Under the pieces are notes generated by a model. That model saw only the letters and a program-made list of their open reading frames with translations. It had not been told where the DNA came from and did not search any database. Positions 48,232 to 56,627 of a DNA stretch of 64,000 bases are shown here, piece by piece. Origin of the DNA: Pseudomonadota bacterium (GTDB lineage: Bacteria; Desulfobacterota; Desulfobulbia; Desulfobulbales; Desulfocapsaceae); assembly GCA_018821785.1 (NCBI GenBank), contig JAHJLI010000131.1:1-64000 (forward strand), written 5' to 3'. The position numbers and the translations under genes were made by a program. Position 1 is the stretch's first letter. Each line of letters opens with the position of its first letter.

Positions 48232-48280
48232 AAAAAAGAATGGCTATTGCTGAGGCCATGGCCTCAGCAATAGCCATTCT
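48232..48280 (-). terminator. 44-bp perfect palindrome terminating the repeat-protein gene
   Basis: Bases 48237-48280 form a perfect palindrome: the left half reads AGAATGGCTATTGCTGAGGC and the right half is its exact reverse complement. Read on the minus strand it is followed by TTTTTT (48237-48232), making a strong rho-independent terminator 15 bases after the repeat-protein stop. It may also stop hcp transcription from the other side, though no T-run is seen in that direction. Confidence 0.85.
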
Positions 48281-48294
48281 CCCAAGAAGACTTT

Positions 48295-49965
48295 CTATTT
48301 AATTGGTTTTCCCAAGGAGTCGTATTGTACGCCGGAGACAACAGAGTTCATGATGGCATCGCCACCTCCCGCGATATTCGTTCCCCCTGCCGAGATATTG
48401 GTGACGCCGCTGGTATTGACAACTGAGCCGAGAACAGCTCTACCGCCTGCGGCAATATTAGTCCCTCCGCCGGAGATGTTGGTTACTCCCGAAGAGTTTA
48501 CCACCGAGCCGAGATGAGCGGTACCTCCGGCGGCCACGTTCAAGCCACCCCCTGAGATATTTGTTACTCCTGATGAGTTGACAACCGAGCCGAGATTCGC
48601 CGTGCCGCCCATGGCGATATTGGTGCCTCCGCCGGAGATATTAAGGACATCGCTTGAGTTCACCACCGATCCCAGATTTGCCTTGCCGCCGGAGGCGATA
48701 TTTGTGCCTCCGCCGGAGATATTGACAGAGTTACTTGAGTTAACGGTTGAGCCCAGGTTTGCCTTACCACCGCCAGTGGCCACGTTGGTGCCTCCGCCCG
48801 AAATGTTGACGGAATTCTTTGAGTTCACGGTTGAGCCCAGATTTGCTTTACCACCGCCAGTGGCGAGGTTGGTGCCTCCACCGGAGATATTGACAGAGTT
48901 GCTTGAGTTGACGGTTGAGCCCAGATTTGCTTTACCACCGCCAGTGGCGATGTTTGTGCCTCCGCCGGAGATATTGACAGAGTCGCTCGAGTTGACGGTT
49001 GAGCCTAGATTTGCCTTGCTGCCATCGATTGCGATGTTTGTGCCTCCGCCGGAGATGTTGACTGTATTGCTTGATTTGATGGTTGAACCGAGGTTCGCCT
49101 CACCACCGCCAATCGCGACATTGGTGCCCCCTCCTGATATATTTACAGCATCCTTGGAGTTGAGCGTTGATCCTAGATTTGCCTTGCCGCCATCGATTGC
49201 GACATTGGTGCCTCCCGCCGAAACATTAACGGCATTCTCAGAATCCAAGACACTCCCCAGGTTTGCCTTGCTGCCGACGCCGGCGGCAATGTTGGTGCCT
49301 CCGCCGGAGACATTGACGACATTTTTGGATGTTGCAACTGAGCCGAGATTGGCGGTGTTGCTGTCTCCAACTGCTATATTAGTCCCGCCGTTGGAAACAT
49401 TGACTACACCTTCCGAATTGATCACGCTGCCGAGATTAGCCTCATTGGAGCTGCCGACGGCGATGTTTGTTCCACCTTTATTAATATTGACGACGTCACC
49501 TCTTGTGCCGTTGGCGATCACACTGCCTTGATTGGCTGTATTGCTGTCGCCGATAGCAAGATTGGTGCCCCCTTCGTTGGTGTTGATGACAGTTCCCCGG
49601 CTGTTGTTCATTTCGACCGAACCGAGATTTGCTTTATTTCCCTCTCCGACGGTAACGACAGTTCCATCCTTGGTAAAATTTATAACGGTCGCATCGCTAT
49701 TTTTCATCTCGATTGAGCCGAGGTTGGATTTGTTGTTTGCCCCAACGGCAATGTTGACGGATTCGCCGTCTGCCTTGTTGATGACTATTCCGTCGACTGA
49801 CTTAAGTTTTATTGAACCGGTGTTGGCGACGTTATTTTCGCCGATTGCAATGTTCATCTTTTTGATGCCATCTGCTTCATTGACAACAATTGCTTCCGCA
49901 CTCAGCAGAATCGTTGGATGCAAGAGAAAGAGTATTCCCGCAATCGCTAATAGATATTTTTTCAT
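48295..49965 (-). CDS. Secreted repeat protein, curlin-like pattern (unknown function)
   Basis: A 556-residue protein with a signal peptide (MKKYLLAIAGILFLLHPTILLSAEA) and then about 18 tandem units of 27-28 residues with the core GGTNIAxGxxxANLGSxxxS. Near the N-terminus each unit has GxxNxA (GENNVA, GEGNKA, GDSNTA, GSSNEA), the motif of curlin and related amyloid repeats; toward the C-terminus units shorten to GGGKANLGS and are nearly identical. A stacked beta-solenoid or functional amyloid is the likely fold. No Cys, no anchor, no catalytic motif. No curli assembly genes are near. It has its own terminator, so it is a single-gene unit. Not recognised as a named family. Confidence 0.8.
   Translation of the reverse strand: MKKYLLAIAGILFLLHPTILLSAEAIVVNEADGIKKMNIAIGENNVANTGSIKLKSVDGIVINKADGESVNIAVGANNKSNLGSIEMKNSDATVINFTKDGTVVTVGEGNKANLGSVEMNNSRGTVINTNEGGTNLAIGDSNTANQGSVIANGTRGDVVNINKGGTNIAVGSSNEANLGSVINSEGVVNVSNGGTNIAVGDSNTANLGSVATSKNVVNVSGGGTNIAAGVGSKANLGSVLDSENAVNVSAGGTNVAIDGGKANLGSTLNSKDAVNISGGGTNVAIGGGEANLGSTIKSSNTVNISGGGTNIAIDGSKANLGSTVNSSDSVNISGGGTNIATGGGKANLGSTVNSSNSVNISGGGTNLATGGGKANLGSTVNSKNSVNISGGGTNVATGGGKANLGSTVNSSNSVNISGGGTNIASGGKANLGSVVNSSDVLNISGGGTNIAMGGTANLGSVVNSSGVTNISGGGLNVAAGGTAHLGSVVNSSGVTNISGGGTNIAAGGRAVLGSVVNTSGVTNISAGGTNIAGGGDAIMNSVVSGVQYDSLGKPIK
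48370..49560 (-). repeat. Tandem coding repeat array (about 81-84 bp units)
   Basis: Within the preceding gene, near-identical units of 81 or 84 bp recur, best preserved from about 48600 to 49060 where phrases encoding NISGGGTN and KANLGSTVNS follow one another. The limits are approximate. High DNA identity between central units means the copy number may vary between strains. Confidence 0.75.
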
Positions 49966-50172
49966 GATTCCAGCTCCTTAATACGGATTTTCATAAACTC
50001 CTTGGCACACGGCCAGGGAAGATAAAAAAGGCCAACTTAATAATATATACTATAACATCTTCGGAGCTTTTAGTTAAGAAAAACCTCTGAAAACGCAAAA
50101 AACAGAAAGTTACGAAAACAGCGCCATAAAGAGGTGTTGCATAGATTGAATTGTTATGCACATTTAATGGAA

Positions 50173-53106
50173 TTATTCGGCAAAGCGTGTTGGCACTGCA
50201 GCCAAAACCTTCTCGAATTCGCTCATATTGTAAGGTTTGGCAATTGCTCCGCGAAAACCATATTCACGGTAATTTGCCATGATAGTGTCGTTCGAGTAAC
50301 CGCTTGAGACAATGAGATAAGCATCGGGGGCGGCAGCGAGGAGTTGTTCGGCGGCCTGCTTTCCGCCAAGTCCACCGGGAATAGTTAAATCCATGATAAC
50401 TGCCAGATATGGTGTTTTCGATCGGACGGACTCTCGGTAAAGTTCGATGGCTTCTTCACCACCGGCACATGTTGTAACCGCATATCCTAAATGGTTGAGC
50501 ATGGTGGTGGCGATGTTTCGTATCATCTCATCGTCATCCATGACCAGCACTTCTCCCCCTTTATGAACTTTGTCGTTTTGTGTCGCTACGGGTGTTAATT
50601 CTCCGGGGGATGCACCGATCGACGGCATATAGATGGTGAAAGTAGTTCCCTTGCCGAGCACTGAATTTGCAATGATATGCCCATCATGTCTCTGGATGAT
50701 TGAGTAGGTCGTGGCGAGTCCCAGGCCGGTCCCGCTCTGTTTGGTTGAGAAGTAGGGGTCAAATATTTTCCCCAGGTTGTCCTGCGATATGCCGCATCCC
50801 TCGTCACTGAGTTGCAACTTGATATATGTTCCCGCGACTAGGCTAAAGGTGTTATTTTCAGGCAGGACCACATTCTCAGCGGTAATTGTCAGAGTTCCAC
50901 CTCCGGGCATTGCCTGTGAGGCATTAATAATCAGATTATTGAGTATTTGGCTGATTTGTCCCTCATCGGCCTCTATTGCATGAAGTGACTCTGCTATATT
51001 GACAACCGACTGCACATTCGAACCCCGAAGCATCAGGGATACCGAATCGCGGACAAGACGTTGAAGGAAAACTACTTTTTTGTTCGGTTCACCTCCCCTG
51101 GCAAAAGTAAGGAGTTGTCGCGCCAACTCGGCAGCCCTTTTTGACGCTTTGGCGGCTTCGGCAAGCGGTTTCTGCGCCCGATGTTCTTGTTCGATAAGAA
51201 CCTGCAAAAACGAGATATTACCCAAGATTCCTGTTAGTATATTGTTGAAATCATGGGCAATGCCGCCAGCCAGAAGGCCCAGGGAGTCAAGTTTTTCAAT
51301 CTTTTGCTGTTCATTTTCATGGTTTTTCAGCTCAGTAATATCCTCCAGGGTGGCGATAACATCTGTAGGCGAGTGACCGGGGTTCACCGGGCTGAATATG
51401 CCGCGAAGGTAGGTGGTCTTTCCACCGGTAATGGAGGTGTAGGAGTCTTCGTAAGAGACAATTTCACCGGCCAGGGCTTTTTTAATAGTTTTCTGCATCT
51501 TGCGAGTGCTTTGCCGGGCGGTATTAAAGCCGAGAAGTTTTTCTCTGCTTGAACCCATCATCTCAACAAACTTATCGTTGAAATCGACGATCGTCCCTTC
51601 GGAGTCGAAGCTGATTACCGCCAAGGGAGATTTCTCAAAGATAATCCGATATCTCTGTTCATTTTCTCGCAATGCTTCTTCCATTCTCTTACGCTCGGTG
51701 ATGTCGATGCTATAGCCGGCCAGTAATGCTTTTCCTCCTTGAGTTATGGGAAATTTGATCGTCGAGTAGGTTCTCCCGTCGAGATAGTCCTCTGTTTGCA
51801 AGGGGACACCACTCCTGACAACCTGCCAATCATCAGCAATTGTCTTGTCTGCAAATTCTGCTGGAAATATTTCGGAAATAGACTTGCCGATCAACTCCGA
51901 ACTGGTTTTGCCGAGCAATGAACCGTATGCTTCACTGGCCTTTACAATGCAGCTTTCTCCGGCATTAACCTCCTTGATATAGACATGCACGGGGGAATAA
52001 CGGAGAAAAAGAGAAAAAATTTCATTGGCCTCGCGCATATCATCGATTGCTTTTTTTCTCGCCAGGGCGTCTCCAATATGCCTGGCAACGTATACCAGAA
52101 GATCCTTGTCTTTATCGGTGTATATTTCTTCATGATAATTCTGAACAAGGACAACACCGGCAAGATGCTCGAGAAAAAAAGGCACGCCGACCAGGGAGTG
52201 GGCTTTCGTTCCAAGGGGTTGTATGCTGTTTACCTGGCAAAACTCATCAAAAATTTCAGGACCTAACAAAACCGGCTTGCCGTTTTGAAGTAAGAAGCCT
52301 GACATGCTGAGTTTTTCTTGCGGGTCGATTTTAAACTCCATTCCCTGTAAGTACGAATCGAATTCGTCACAATAATAGACGAATTTTATATATTGCTCAC
52401 CTTCTCGCTCTTGGCGCAGAGCAATAAAAAAATTTCTGGCATTGATAAGGCGACCAACGATGTTGTGCAACGATTTGTAAAGATCGTCCTCGTTAGATAT
52501 TTGATGGGCCTGCTCGCTGATGTCGTAAAGTGCTTGCTGGAGTTGTTTAGAACTCTCTGGAGTGGTTGATAATATTTTAAGTCGGGCGATTATATCCATG
52601 CTTTTTATGTGCCAGCCGAGAATCGCCGTCAGAGTCTGTATGCCGAAAAGGTAGTCATCCGGAAACATTGGCAGTTTCTTGCTGCCGACATAAAGAATCG
52701 CCGCAAGCCGCTCGCCCATAAATATGGGGAAAAGGGCGTGGGAGACATTACCTGTCTCGGCAATAAATGATGGGGTGGCGCTGTCTGTGGTGAAAACCTG
52801 ATAAAGGCGGTGCCTGTTGAAATCTTTAAGGAGTGGATCATCCCCTGGGATTCCGAGCGGAACAGTGGGAGAGAGCAACTCTGTGTCCAGCGCAGATGAT
52901 CGTAGTGGAAAAAAGATTTTCTCGATATCCTGGTAAAAATAGATTTCAAAAAAGGCTTGGCCGAGGTTCGGGAAAATCTGTTCGTGAAGGAAGGTGTTGA
53001 AGCCCTCGATCGTAGTGTCTTCGGCACATCCTTGACAATATTTGCCAATCAGCTGGAGAAATCTTTTTGGTTCTATCAAAAAAGAGGAGTTTTGGCTATT
53101 TTTCAT
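50173..53106 (-). CDS. GAF-PAS hybrid histidine kinase (soluble)
   Basis: A 977-residue kinase with no clear membrane helix. Two GAF-like domains occur early (about 20-180 and 195-345: LYDISEQAHQISNEDDLYKS ... GLLxxGKPVLL), then two PAS domains (about 365-480 and 490-600, FEKSPLAVISFDSEGTIVDF), HisKA with LAGGIAHDFNNILTGILGN, an ATPase domain (NNLIINASQAMPGGG, GTGLGLATTYSIIQRHDG) and an intact receiver (VMDDDEMIR, LAVIMDLTIPGG, AKPY). A cytoplasmic multi-input sensor; signals and partner unknown. The C-terminal half is organised like the kinase at 43692, so the two are paralogues in layout. Confidence 0.9.
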   Translation of the reverse strand: MKNSQNSSFLIEPKRFLQLIGKYCQGCAEDTTIEGFNTFLHEQIFPNLGQAFFEIYFYQDIEKIFFPLRSSALDTELLSPTVPLGIPGDDPLLKDFNRHRLYQVFTTDSATPSFIAETGNVSHALFPIFMGERLAAILYVGSKKLPMFPDDYLFGIQTLTAILGWHIKSMDIIARLKILSTTPESSKQLQQALYDISEQAHQISNEDDLYKSLHNIVGRLINARNFFIALRQEREGEQYIKFVYYCDEFDSYLQGMEFKIDPQEKLSMSGFLLQNGKPVLLGPEIFDEFCQVNSIQPLGTKAHSLVGVPFFLEHLAGVVLVQNYHEEIYTDKDKDLLVYVARHIGDALARKKAIDDMREANEIFSLFLRYSPVHVYIKEVNAGESCIVKASEAYGSLLGKTSSELIGKSISEIFPAEFADKTIADDWQVVRSGVPLQTEDYLDGRTYSTIKFPITQGGKALLAGYSIDITERKRMEEALRENEQRYRIIFEKSPLAVISFDSEGTIVDFNDKFVEMMGSSREKLLGFNTARQSTRKMQKTIKKALAGEIVSYEDSYTSITGGKTTYLRGIFSPVNPGHSPTDVIATLEDITELKNHENEQQKIEKLDSLGLLAGGIAHDFNNILTGILGNISFLQVLIEQEHRAQKPLAEAAKASKRAAELARQLLTFARGGEPNKKVVFLQRLVRDSVSLMLRGSNVQSVVNIAESLHAIEADEGQISQILNNLIINASQAMPGGGTLTITAENVVLPENNTFSLVAGTYIKLQLSDEGCGISQDNLGKIFDPYFSTKQSGTGLGLATTYSIIQRHDGHIIANSVLGKGTTFTIYMPSIGASPGELTPVATQNDKVHKGGEVLVMDDDEMIRNIATTMLNHLGYAVTTCAGGEEAIELYRESVRSKTPYLAVIMDLTIPGGLGGKQAAEQLLAAAPDAYLIVSSGYSNDTIMANYREYGFRGAIAKPYNMSEFEKVLAAVPTRFAE

Positions 53107-53245
53107 GAAGGTTCTATAAGCTTGTTTGCAGTTTGTATGAAAGGATTGACAATAAACTGGCTACCCATCATAATAAATGATTATTTTTCCAAAGAAAAGG
53201 ATAACCTTGTTTTCATAATGGAGCCAGGATGCAAGGTATAAGAGG

Positions 53246-53295
53246 CAACACCCCAACCGATCGGAGAGCTATTCTCTAAGATCAGAGAGGTGTTG
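53246..53295 (+). promoter_or_regulatory. Structured 5' region upstream of crcB
   Basis: CAACACC (53246-53252) and GGTGTTG (53289-53295) are perfect complements enclosing a small GAGA/TCTC hairpin. It lies about 80 bases before crcB in the 270-base gap after the divergent kinase. A fluoride riboswitch is often found before crcB, but its conserved bases could not be aligned here, so the identity is open. Confidence 0.35.
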
Positions 53296-53376
53296 GATTC
53301 GTGAGACACTGTTGCGACAATAGCTTTTTAAAGAGACTCCTTCCTGGAGGAATGTGTTCCTGACAAGGACTGACAT

Positions 53377-53760
53377 ATGTTAAATTCCATTTTGGCAATC
53401 AGCCTGGGGGCGGCGGCTGGCGCGGTTTTGCGCTGGCTGCTCGGACTTTCCTTGAATTCGTTGTTTCCAACCATCCCGCTTGGCACCTTGACCGCCAATC
53501 TGATCGGTGGCTATCTCATCGGTGTAGCCGTGGCACTGCTTGCCGGCCATCCCGATCTGGCGCCGGAGTGGCGGCTATTGATTATTACCGGCTTTCTCGG
53601 CGGCTTGACTACCTTTTCCACTTTTTCAGCGGAGGTTACCACTTTGCTTCAGCAGAGTCGATTGTTCTGGGCAGGGATGGCAATTTGCATCCATGTCGTT
53701 GGTTCACTGGTGATGACAATCCTCGGTATTGCCAGTGTTGCCTTATATAAACGTATCTGA
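53377..53760 (+). CDS. crcB: Fluoride ion channel CrcB (Fluc)
   Basis: A 127-residue, four-helix membrane protein that exports fluoride. The N-terminal [30 protein letters not shown] (with the conserved Asn) and [16 protein letters not shown] (the Phe-box and central Na+-site motif) identify it. Length matches the family. AAGGA precedes the ATG by eight bases. DUF190 follows after 13 bases, a recurrent pair, so one operon is likely. Confidence 0.96.
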   Translation: MLNSILAISLGAAAGAVLRWLLGLSLNSLFPTIPLGTLTANLIGGYLIGVAVALLAGHPDLAPEWRLLIITGFLGGLTTFSTFSAEVTTLLQQSRLFWAGMAICIHVVGSLVMTILGIASVALYKRI

Positions 53761-53773
53761 AAGGAAACCTACC

Positions 53774-54097
53774 ATGACCGGTTATCAATTATCATTTTTC
53801 ACCCAGCAGGATCGCAGGCATGGCAACCATTCTCTGGCCCATTGGCTGCTTGAGGAGGCGCGCAAGATAGGGGTCAGCGGCGCCACCCTGATTGCCGGTG
53901 CCGAGGGTTTCGGACATGACCGAAAAATCCGCTCCACTCATTTCTTTGAACTAACCGATCAGCCCATAGAGGTGACTATGGCGGTCAGCAGCACAGATGT
54001 TGATCGGTTGTTTGCAAGGTTGCAGGAGGAAGGGGTGAATATTTTCTACGTCAAGGCCCCGATCGAGTTCGGCATGACCGGCGACCTTTGGAAATAA
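53774..54097 (+). CDS. DUF190 protein, CrcB neighbour
   Basis: A 107-residue soluble protein of the DUF190 family, related in fold to PII-like proteins. FFTQQDRRHGNHSLAHWLLE and GVSGATLIAGAEGFGHD are typical. It is regularly encoded next to crcB and may modulate it, but its biochemistry is unsettled. The start at 53774 has AAGGAAA nine bases upstream; the frame extends 15 codons into crcB without support. Confidence 0.9.
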   Translation: MTGYQLSFFTQQDRRHGNHSLAHWLLEEARKIGVSGATLIAGAEGFGHDRKIRSTHFFELTDQPIEVTMAVSSTDVDRLFARLQEEGVNIFYVKAPIEFGMTGDLWK

Positions 54098-54130
54098 TCC
54101 GACAAGAGTCAATAGCGCTGGAATCCCATA

Positions 54131-54197
54131 TTTTCTAATGGGTGTTAAGTTTCTTAAGAATGAATTTTTAAGATACATATCGCCCTTTTGCGAGGGG
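54131..54197 (+). repeat. Possible degenerate copy of the intergenic hairpin element
   Basis: TTTTCTAATGGGTGTTAAG ... TTAAGATACATATCGCCC then CTTTTGCGAGGGG keeps the general plan (T-run, TTA/TAA stem, TATC plus a C/G hairpin) but the outer stem is poor. It lies between DUF190 and the convergent small secreted protein, where it may act as a terminator. Confidence 0.4.
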
Positions 54198-54202
54198 TAG
54201 AA

Positions 54203-54505
54203 TCACTTGTCGGAGTCTTTGGGATGGATCATGTTTCCATCCTTTCTGGTGAAGTAAGCCTTGGGATCGTATTGAAGATCATCAAAAGTCTTGGCTAATA
54301 GGTCCTTTTTTTTCTCGATGCAGGAATCTTTTGCAGCCTTTCTTGCACGCTCACGGCAAGTTTGCAGGGCTATTTTATATTCTTCTATGAGCAGGAGTCT
54401 TTCTATAGAAATTCTTTTATCGAGTGGCAGTTTGGCATTGCTCGCATGGGTTGTACTGCCAAGAAAGAAAAAGGAAAAAATGGTCAGGATGAAAATGATT
54501 CTCAT
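54203..54505 (-). CDS. Small secreted protein of unknown function
   Basis: A 100-residue protein with a signal peptide (MRIIFILTIFSFFFLGSTTHA) and a charged helical mature part. CRERARKAAKDSCIEKKKDL contains two Cys 13 residues apart that could form a disulfide. It ends with a hydrophilic tail. No family is recognised. The start at 54505 has AGAGG six bases upstream; an ATG at 54529 is possible. It diverges from the ZraP-like gene. Confidence 0.65.
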   Translation of the reverse strand: MRIIFILTIFSFFFLGSTTHASNAKLPLDKRISIERLLLIEEYKIALQTCRERARKAAKDSCIEKKKDLLAKTFDDLQYDPKAYFTRKDGNMIHPKDSDK

Positions 54506-54572
54506 ATGGCGCCTCTGCTGTTTTTCCATCAATACTCCAACTTTCTCTCCCAGTCAATAGCACGGGAGGGGA

Positions 54573-54625
54573 GGGTGGGAAGTATCTACCCGGTTCGGGA
54601 CGTGATAGGTGGGTAGTTTTTACCT
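54573..54625. promoter_or_regulatory. Two palindromic candidate enhancer sites
   Basis: GGGTGGGAAGTATCTACCC (54573-54591) and AGGTGGGTAGTTTTTACCT (54607-54625) are related imperfect palindromes with centres 34 bases apart. They lie about 90-140 bases upstream of a sigma-54-type promoter, the usual distance for a bacterial enhancer-binding protein. A third similar sequence is at 55412. The rest of the 337-base gap (54506-54842) has no gene. Confidence 0.55.
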
Positions 54626-54710
54626 AGTCCTTTTGGAATTCACGATGGCATTTTTTGTGTCCGTATGAATATCTCTAAATATATCAATACGTTAAATAAA
54701 TAATTCAAAC

Positions 54711-54725
54711 TGGCATTGTGGTTGC
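54711..54725 (+). promoter_or_regulatory. Sigma-54-type promoter
   Basis: TGGCATTGTGGTTGC has the invariant GG and GC of the -24/-12 elements spaced by ten bases, with one consensus difference (T for C in TGGCAC). Transcription would start near 54737, about 105 bases before the ZraP-like gene. E. coli zraP is also sigma-54-dependent. Confidence 0.65.
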
Positions 54726-54842
54726 TATATCATTGGCAAAGGAAAGCGGTCGAAGCGGTCTGCAGGTGCGGTCCGATGTCGAACGTAACAGCGGTAAGCA
54801 AACTGTTCACAGGAACAGATAACCCACACAAGGAGAAGCAAA

Positions 54843-55286
54843 ATGAAAAAGCACATTATAGCAATTGTTCTGATAGCTGGACTGACCATGGCAAGCGCCG
54901 CATCGGCTAACCGGGGAAGAGGGGGACATGGCAATGGCGGTTACGGCAATTGCCCACAGATGCAGGGGCAGATGATGCAGCAGCTGGATCCGGCTACTAA
55001 GGAGAAAGTAAGCAAATTTTTTAAAGATAACCAAGCGCTGCATAAGCAGGTTGCCATGAAACAAGCAGAAAAACGAGCCATTATGCAAAGCGAAAAGCCT
55101 GATCCGCAAGCGGCGGCGAAAGTTGCCGGGGAACTTTTTGACCTGCGGACAGCCATGCATGACAAGGCTGAGGTTGCAGGCGTCTCCCAGTACCTCGGCC
55201 CCATGGGCGGTGGCAGGGGGGGGCGTGGTCACGGTTTTGGTTCAGGAACAGGGCCTGGTATGAACATGAACGCCCCACAGCAATAA
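54843..55286 (+). CDS. ZraP/Spy-like periplasmic metal-stress protein
   Basis: A 147-residue periplasmic protein: signal peptide (MKKHIIAIVLIAGLTMASAASA), a Gly/His/Arg-rich start, a helical core (QQLDPATKEKVSKFF, LHKQVAMKQAEKRAIM, AAAKVAGELFDLRTAMHDKA) and a Gly/His-rich tail (GGGRGGRGHGFG). Layout matches the heavy-metal-resistance/ZraP family, zinc-responsive periplasmic chaperones. The sigma-54 promoter and paired upstream palindromes match ZraSR-type control. AAGGAG lies seven bases before the ATG. No two-component pair for it is adjacent, so the regulator must be elsewhere. Confidence 0.85.
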   Translation: MKKHIIAIVLIAGLTMASAASANRGRGGHGNGGYGNCPQMQGQMMQQLDPATKEKVSKFFKDNQALHKQVAMKQAEKRAIMQSEKPDPQAAAKVAGELFDLRTAMHDKAEVAGVSQYLGPMGGGRGGRGHGFGSGTGPGMNMNAPQQ

Positions 55287-55306
55287 TCTCTCTAAAAATT
55301 CCAGCT

Positions 55307-55377
55307 CCCCGCCTCGCCCGCACTCTTTCGCTGATGCTTCAAGGTCAACGAAAGCTGCAGGCGGGGTTTTTGTTTTT
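55307..55377 (+). terminator. Rho-independent terminator of the ZraP-like gene
   Basis: CCCCGCCT (55307-55314) pairs with AGGCGGGG (55359-55366), with an inner CTTTCG/CGAAAG stem, followed by TTTTTGTTTTT. It ends the ZraP-like transcript about 20-80 bases after its stop. Confidence 0.88.
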
Positions 55378-55411
55378 GTGACAGGGACGTGCTGTAATCT
55401 TCCTGTCAAAA

Positions 55412-55428
55412 GTGGGTGGTTTTTTACC
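55412..55428. promoter_or_regulatory. Third copy of the palindromic site
   Basis: GTGGGTGGTTTTTTACC closely matches the site at 54607. It is just after the ZraP-like terminator and about 220 bases before the ABC transporter operon, so the same regulator may act on that operon. A weak sigma-70-type pair TTGACC (55489) and TAGATG (55512), 17 bases apart, lies downstream. No gene is seen in 55287-55649. Confidence 0.45.
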
Positions 55429-55580
55429 GGTCGGCCACCCTGCTGACGTTAGAGAGCAGTAATCACCCCAGAAAGAACAAAAGCATCGTTGACCTTCCCA
55501 TAATTTTCGGCTAGATGTGTGCAAATCAAAATAGGAGTCGTCTTAGGGCAAAATCGCAGGATAATGCCCATGGCGTCGCA

Positions 55581-55605
55581 CCCCTGGTAATCATTGTTCC
55601 AGGGG
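55581..55605 (+). other. Leader hairpin before the ABC transporter operon
   Basis: CCCCTGG (55581-55587) and CCAGGGG (55599-55605) are perfect complements around an 11-base loop, 45 bases before the start codon. It may be an mRNA regulatory hairpin. No T-run follows. Confidence 0.4.
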
Positions 55606-55649
55606 GAAAAGAGCATACATCGAGTTACTATTTCTGGGAGGGAATAAAG

Positions 55650-56612
55650 ATGAAAAAACTCTTAATAGCTGTATTACTCGGCACCTTTATCGGTTTTCAG
55701 GGGCTTGCTGCACAGGCTGCAACCATCTCGGTCAGTCAATTTGTCGAACACCCGGCACTCGATGCGGTTCTGCGCGGCATGCAGGACTACCTCAAGGAAA
55801 AGAAGGTCGATGTCACATACACGATCCACAATGCCCAGGCCAATATGGGTACGGCGACCCAGATAGCGCAGCAGATGATCGGTGAGAAGGCCGATCTGCT
55901 GGTAGCCATTGCCACCCCCAGCGCCCAGACCTGTGTGCAGGCCCTTGCTAAGGCACCGGCTGACCTCAAACGACCTTTTCTCTTTACCGCCGTAACCGAT
56001 CCGGTAGCCGCCGGGCTGGTCAAGGATCTGCAGAAACCGGACATCGGAATCACCGGGGTGTCCGACCTCCTGCCGATCGAGGAACATCTGCGCATGGTTC
56101 TGGCCTATAAAAGCGACATAAAAAAACTCGGTCTTCTCTACAATGCAGGGGAGGCCAATTCAAAAGCGACTATCGCGGCAATCAAGGAACTGAGCGCCAA
56201 GCTGGGTTTTGAGACAGTTGAGGCCACCGCCGGCAAGACCGCCGATGTACATCAGGCTGCCAAAAGTCTGGTGGGCAGGGTCGATGCAGTGTTTATTCCC
56301 ACCGACAATACCATCGTCTCGGCTCTTGAGTCCGTGATAAAAGTGGGCGTGCAGAATAAGCTGCCGATTTTTGCCGCCGACGTCGATTCGGTCAAAAGGG
56401 GTGCGGTGGCTGCCATGGGTTTTGATTATTATCAACATGGCAGGCAAACTGGGGCGATGGTCGAACGGATTCTGAAAGGCGAGAAACCTGAAGCCATGCC
56501 TGTCGAGTTCCAGAAGGACCTGCAGCTCCATATCAATGTCGGCTACTCTCGGCAGATGGGGCTTGAGCCGCCTGCGGCAATGCTGAAAAAAGCAAGCCAG
56601 GTGTATGAATAA
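55650..56612 (+). CDS. TrpX-like ABC transporter substrate-binding protein
   Basis: A 320-residue periplasmic binding protein with a signal peptide (MKKLLIAVLLGTFIGFQGLAAQAA) and the ABC_sub_bind fold: SQFVEHPALDAVLRGMQDYL, LLVAIATPSAQTCVQALAK, FTAVTDPVAAGLVKDL, FIPTDNTIVSALE. It matches the TrpX/TrpY/TrpZ group, some members of which import tryptophan or other aromatic compounds; specificity is unproven here. The start at 55650 has GGGAGGG upstream; the frame extends 45 codons earlier without support. It is gene 1 of a three-gene operon. Confidence 0.92.
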   Translation: MKKLLIAVLLGTFIGFQGLAAQAATISVSQFVEHPALDAVLRGMQDYLKEKKVDVTYTIHNAQANMGTATQIAQQMIGEKADLLVAIATPSAQTCVQALAKAPADLKRPFLFTAVTDPVAAGLVKDLQKPDIGITGVSDLLPIEEHLRMVLAYKSDIKKLGLLYNAGEANSKATIAAIKELSAKLGFETVEATAGKTADVHQAAKSLVGRVDAVFIPTDNTIVSALESVIKVGVQNKLPIFAADVDSVKRGAVAAMGFDYYQHGRQTGAMVERILKGEKPEAMPVEFQKDLQLHINVGYSRQMGLEPPAAMLKKASQVYE

Positions 56613-56627
56613 CCGGCGGATGATAGT

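Noticed and set aside
48578-49531. Long proline-rich plus-strand frame opposite the repeat protein
   Set aside because: It is the mirror of the Gly-rich repeats in the antisense frame and has no ribosome site.
53246-53376. Fluoride riboswitch before crcB
   Set aside because: The conserved sequence of the known class could not be aligned by eye; kept only as an unidentified structured leader.
55380-55650. T-box or tryptophan attenuator before the TrpX-like gene
   Set aside because: A hairpin is present, but no T-box sequence, Trp-codon leader peptide or T-run was found.
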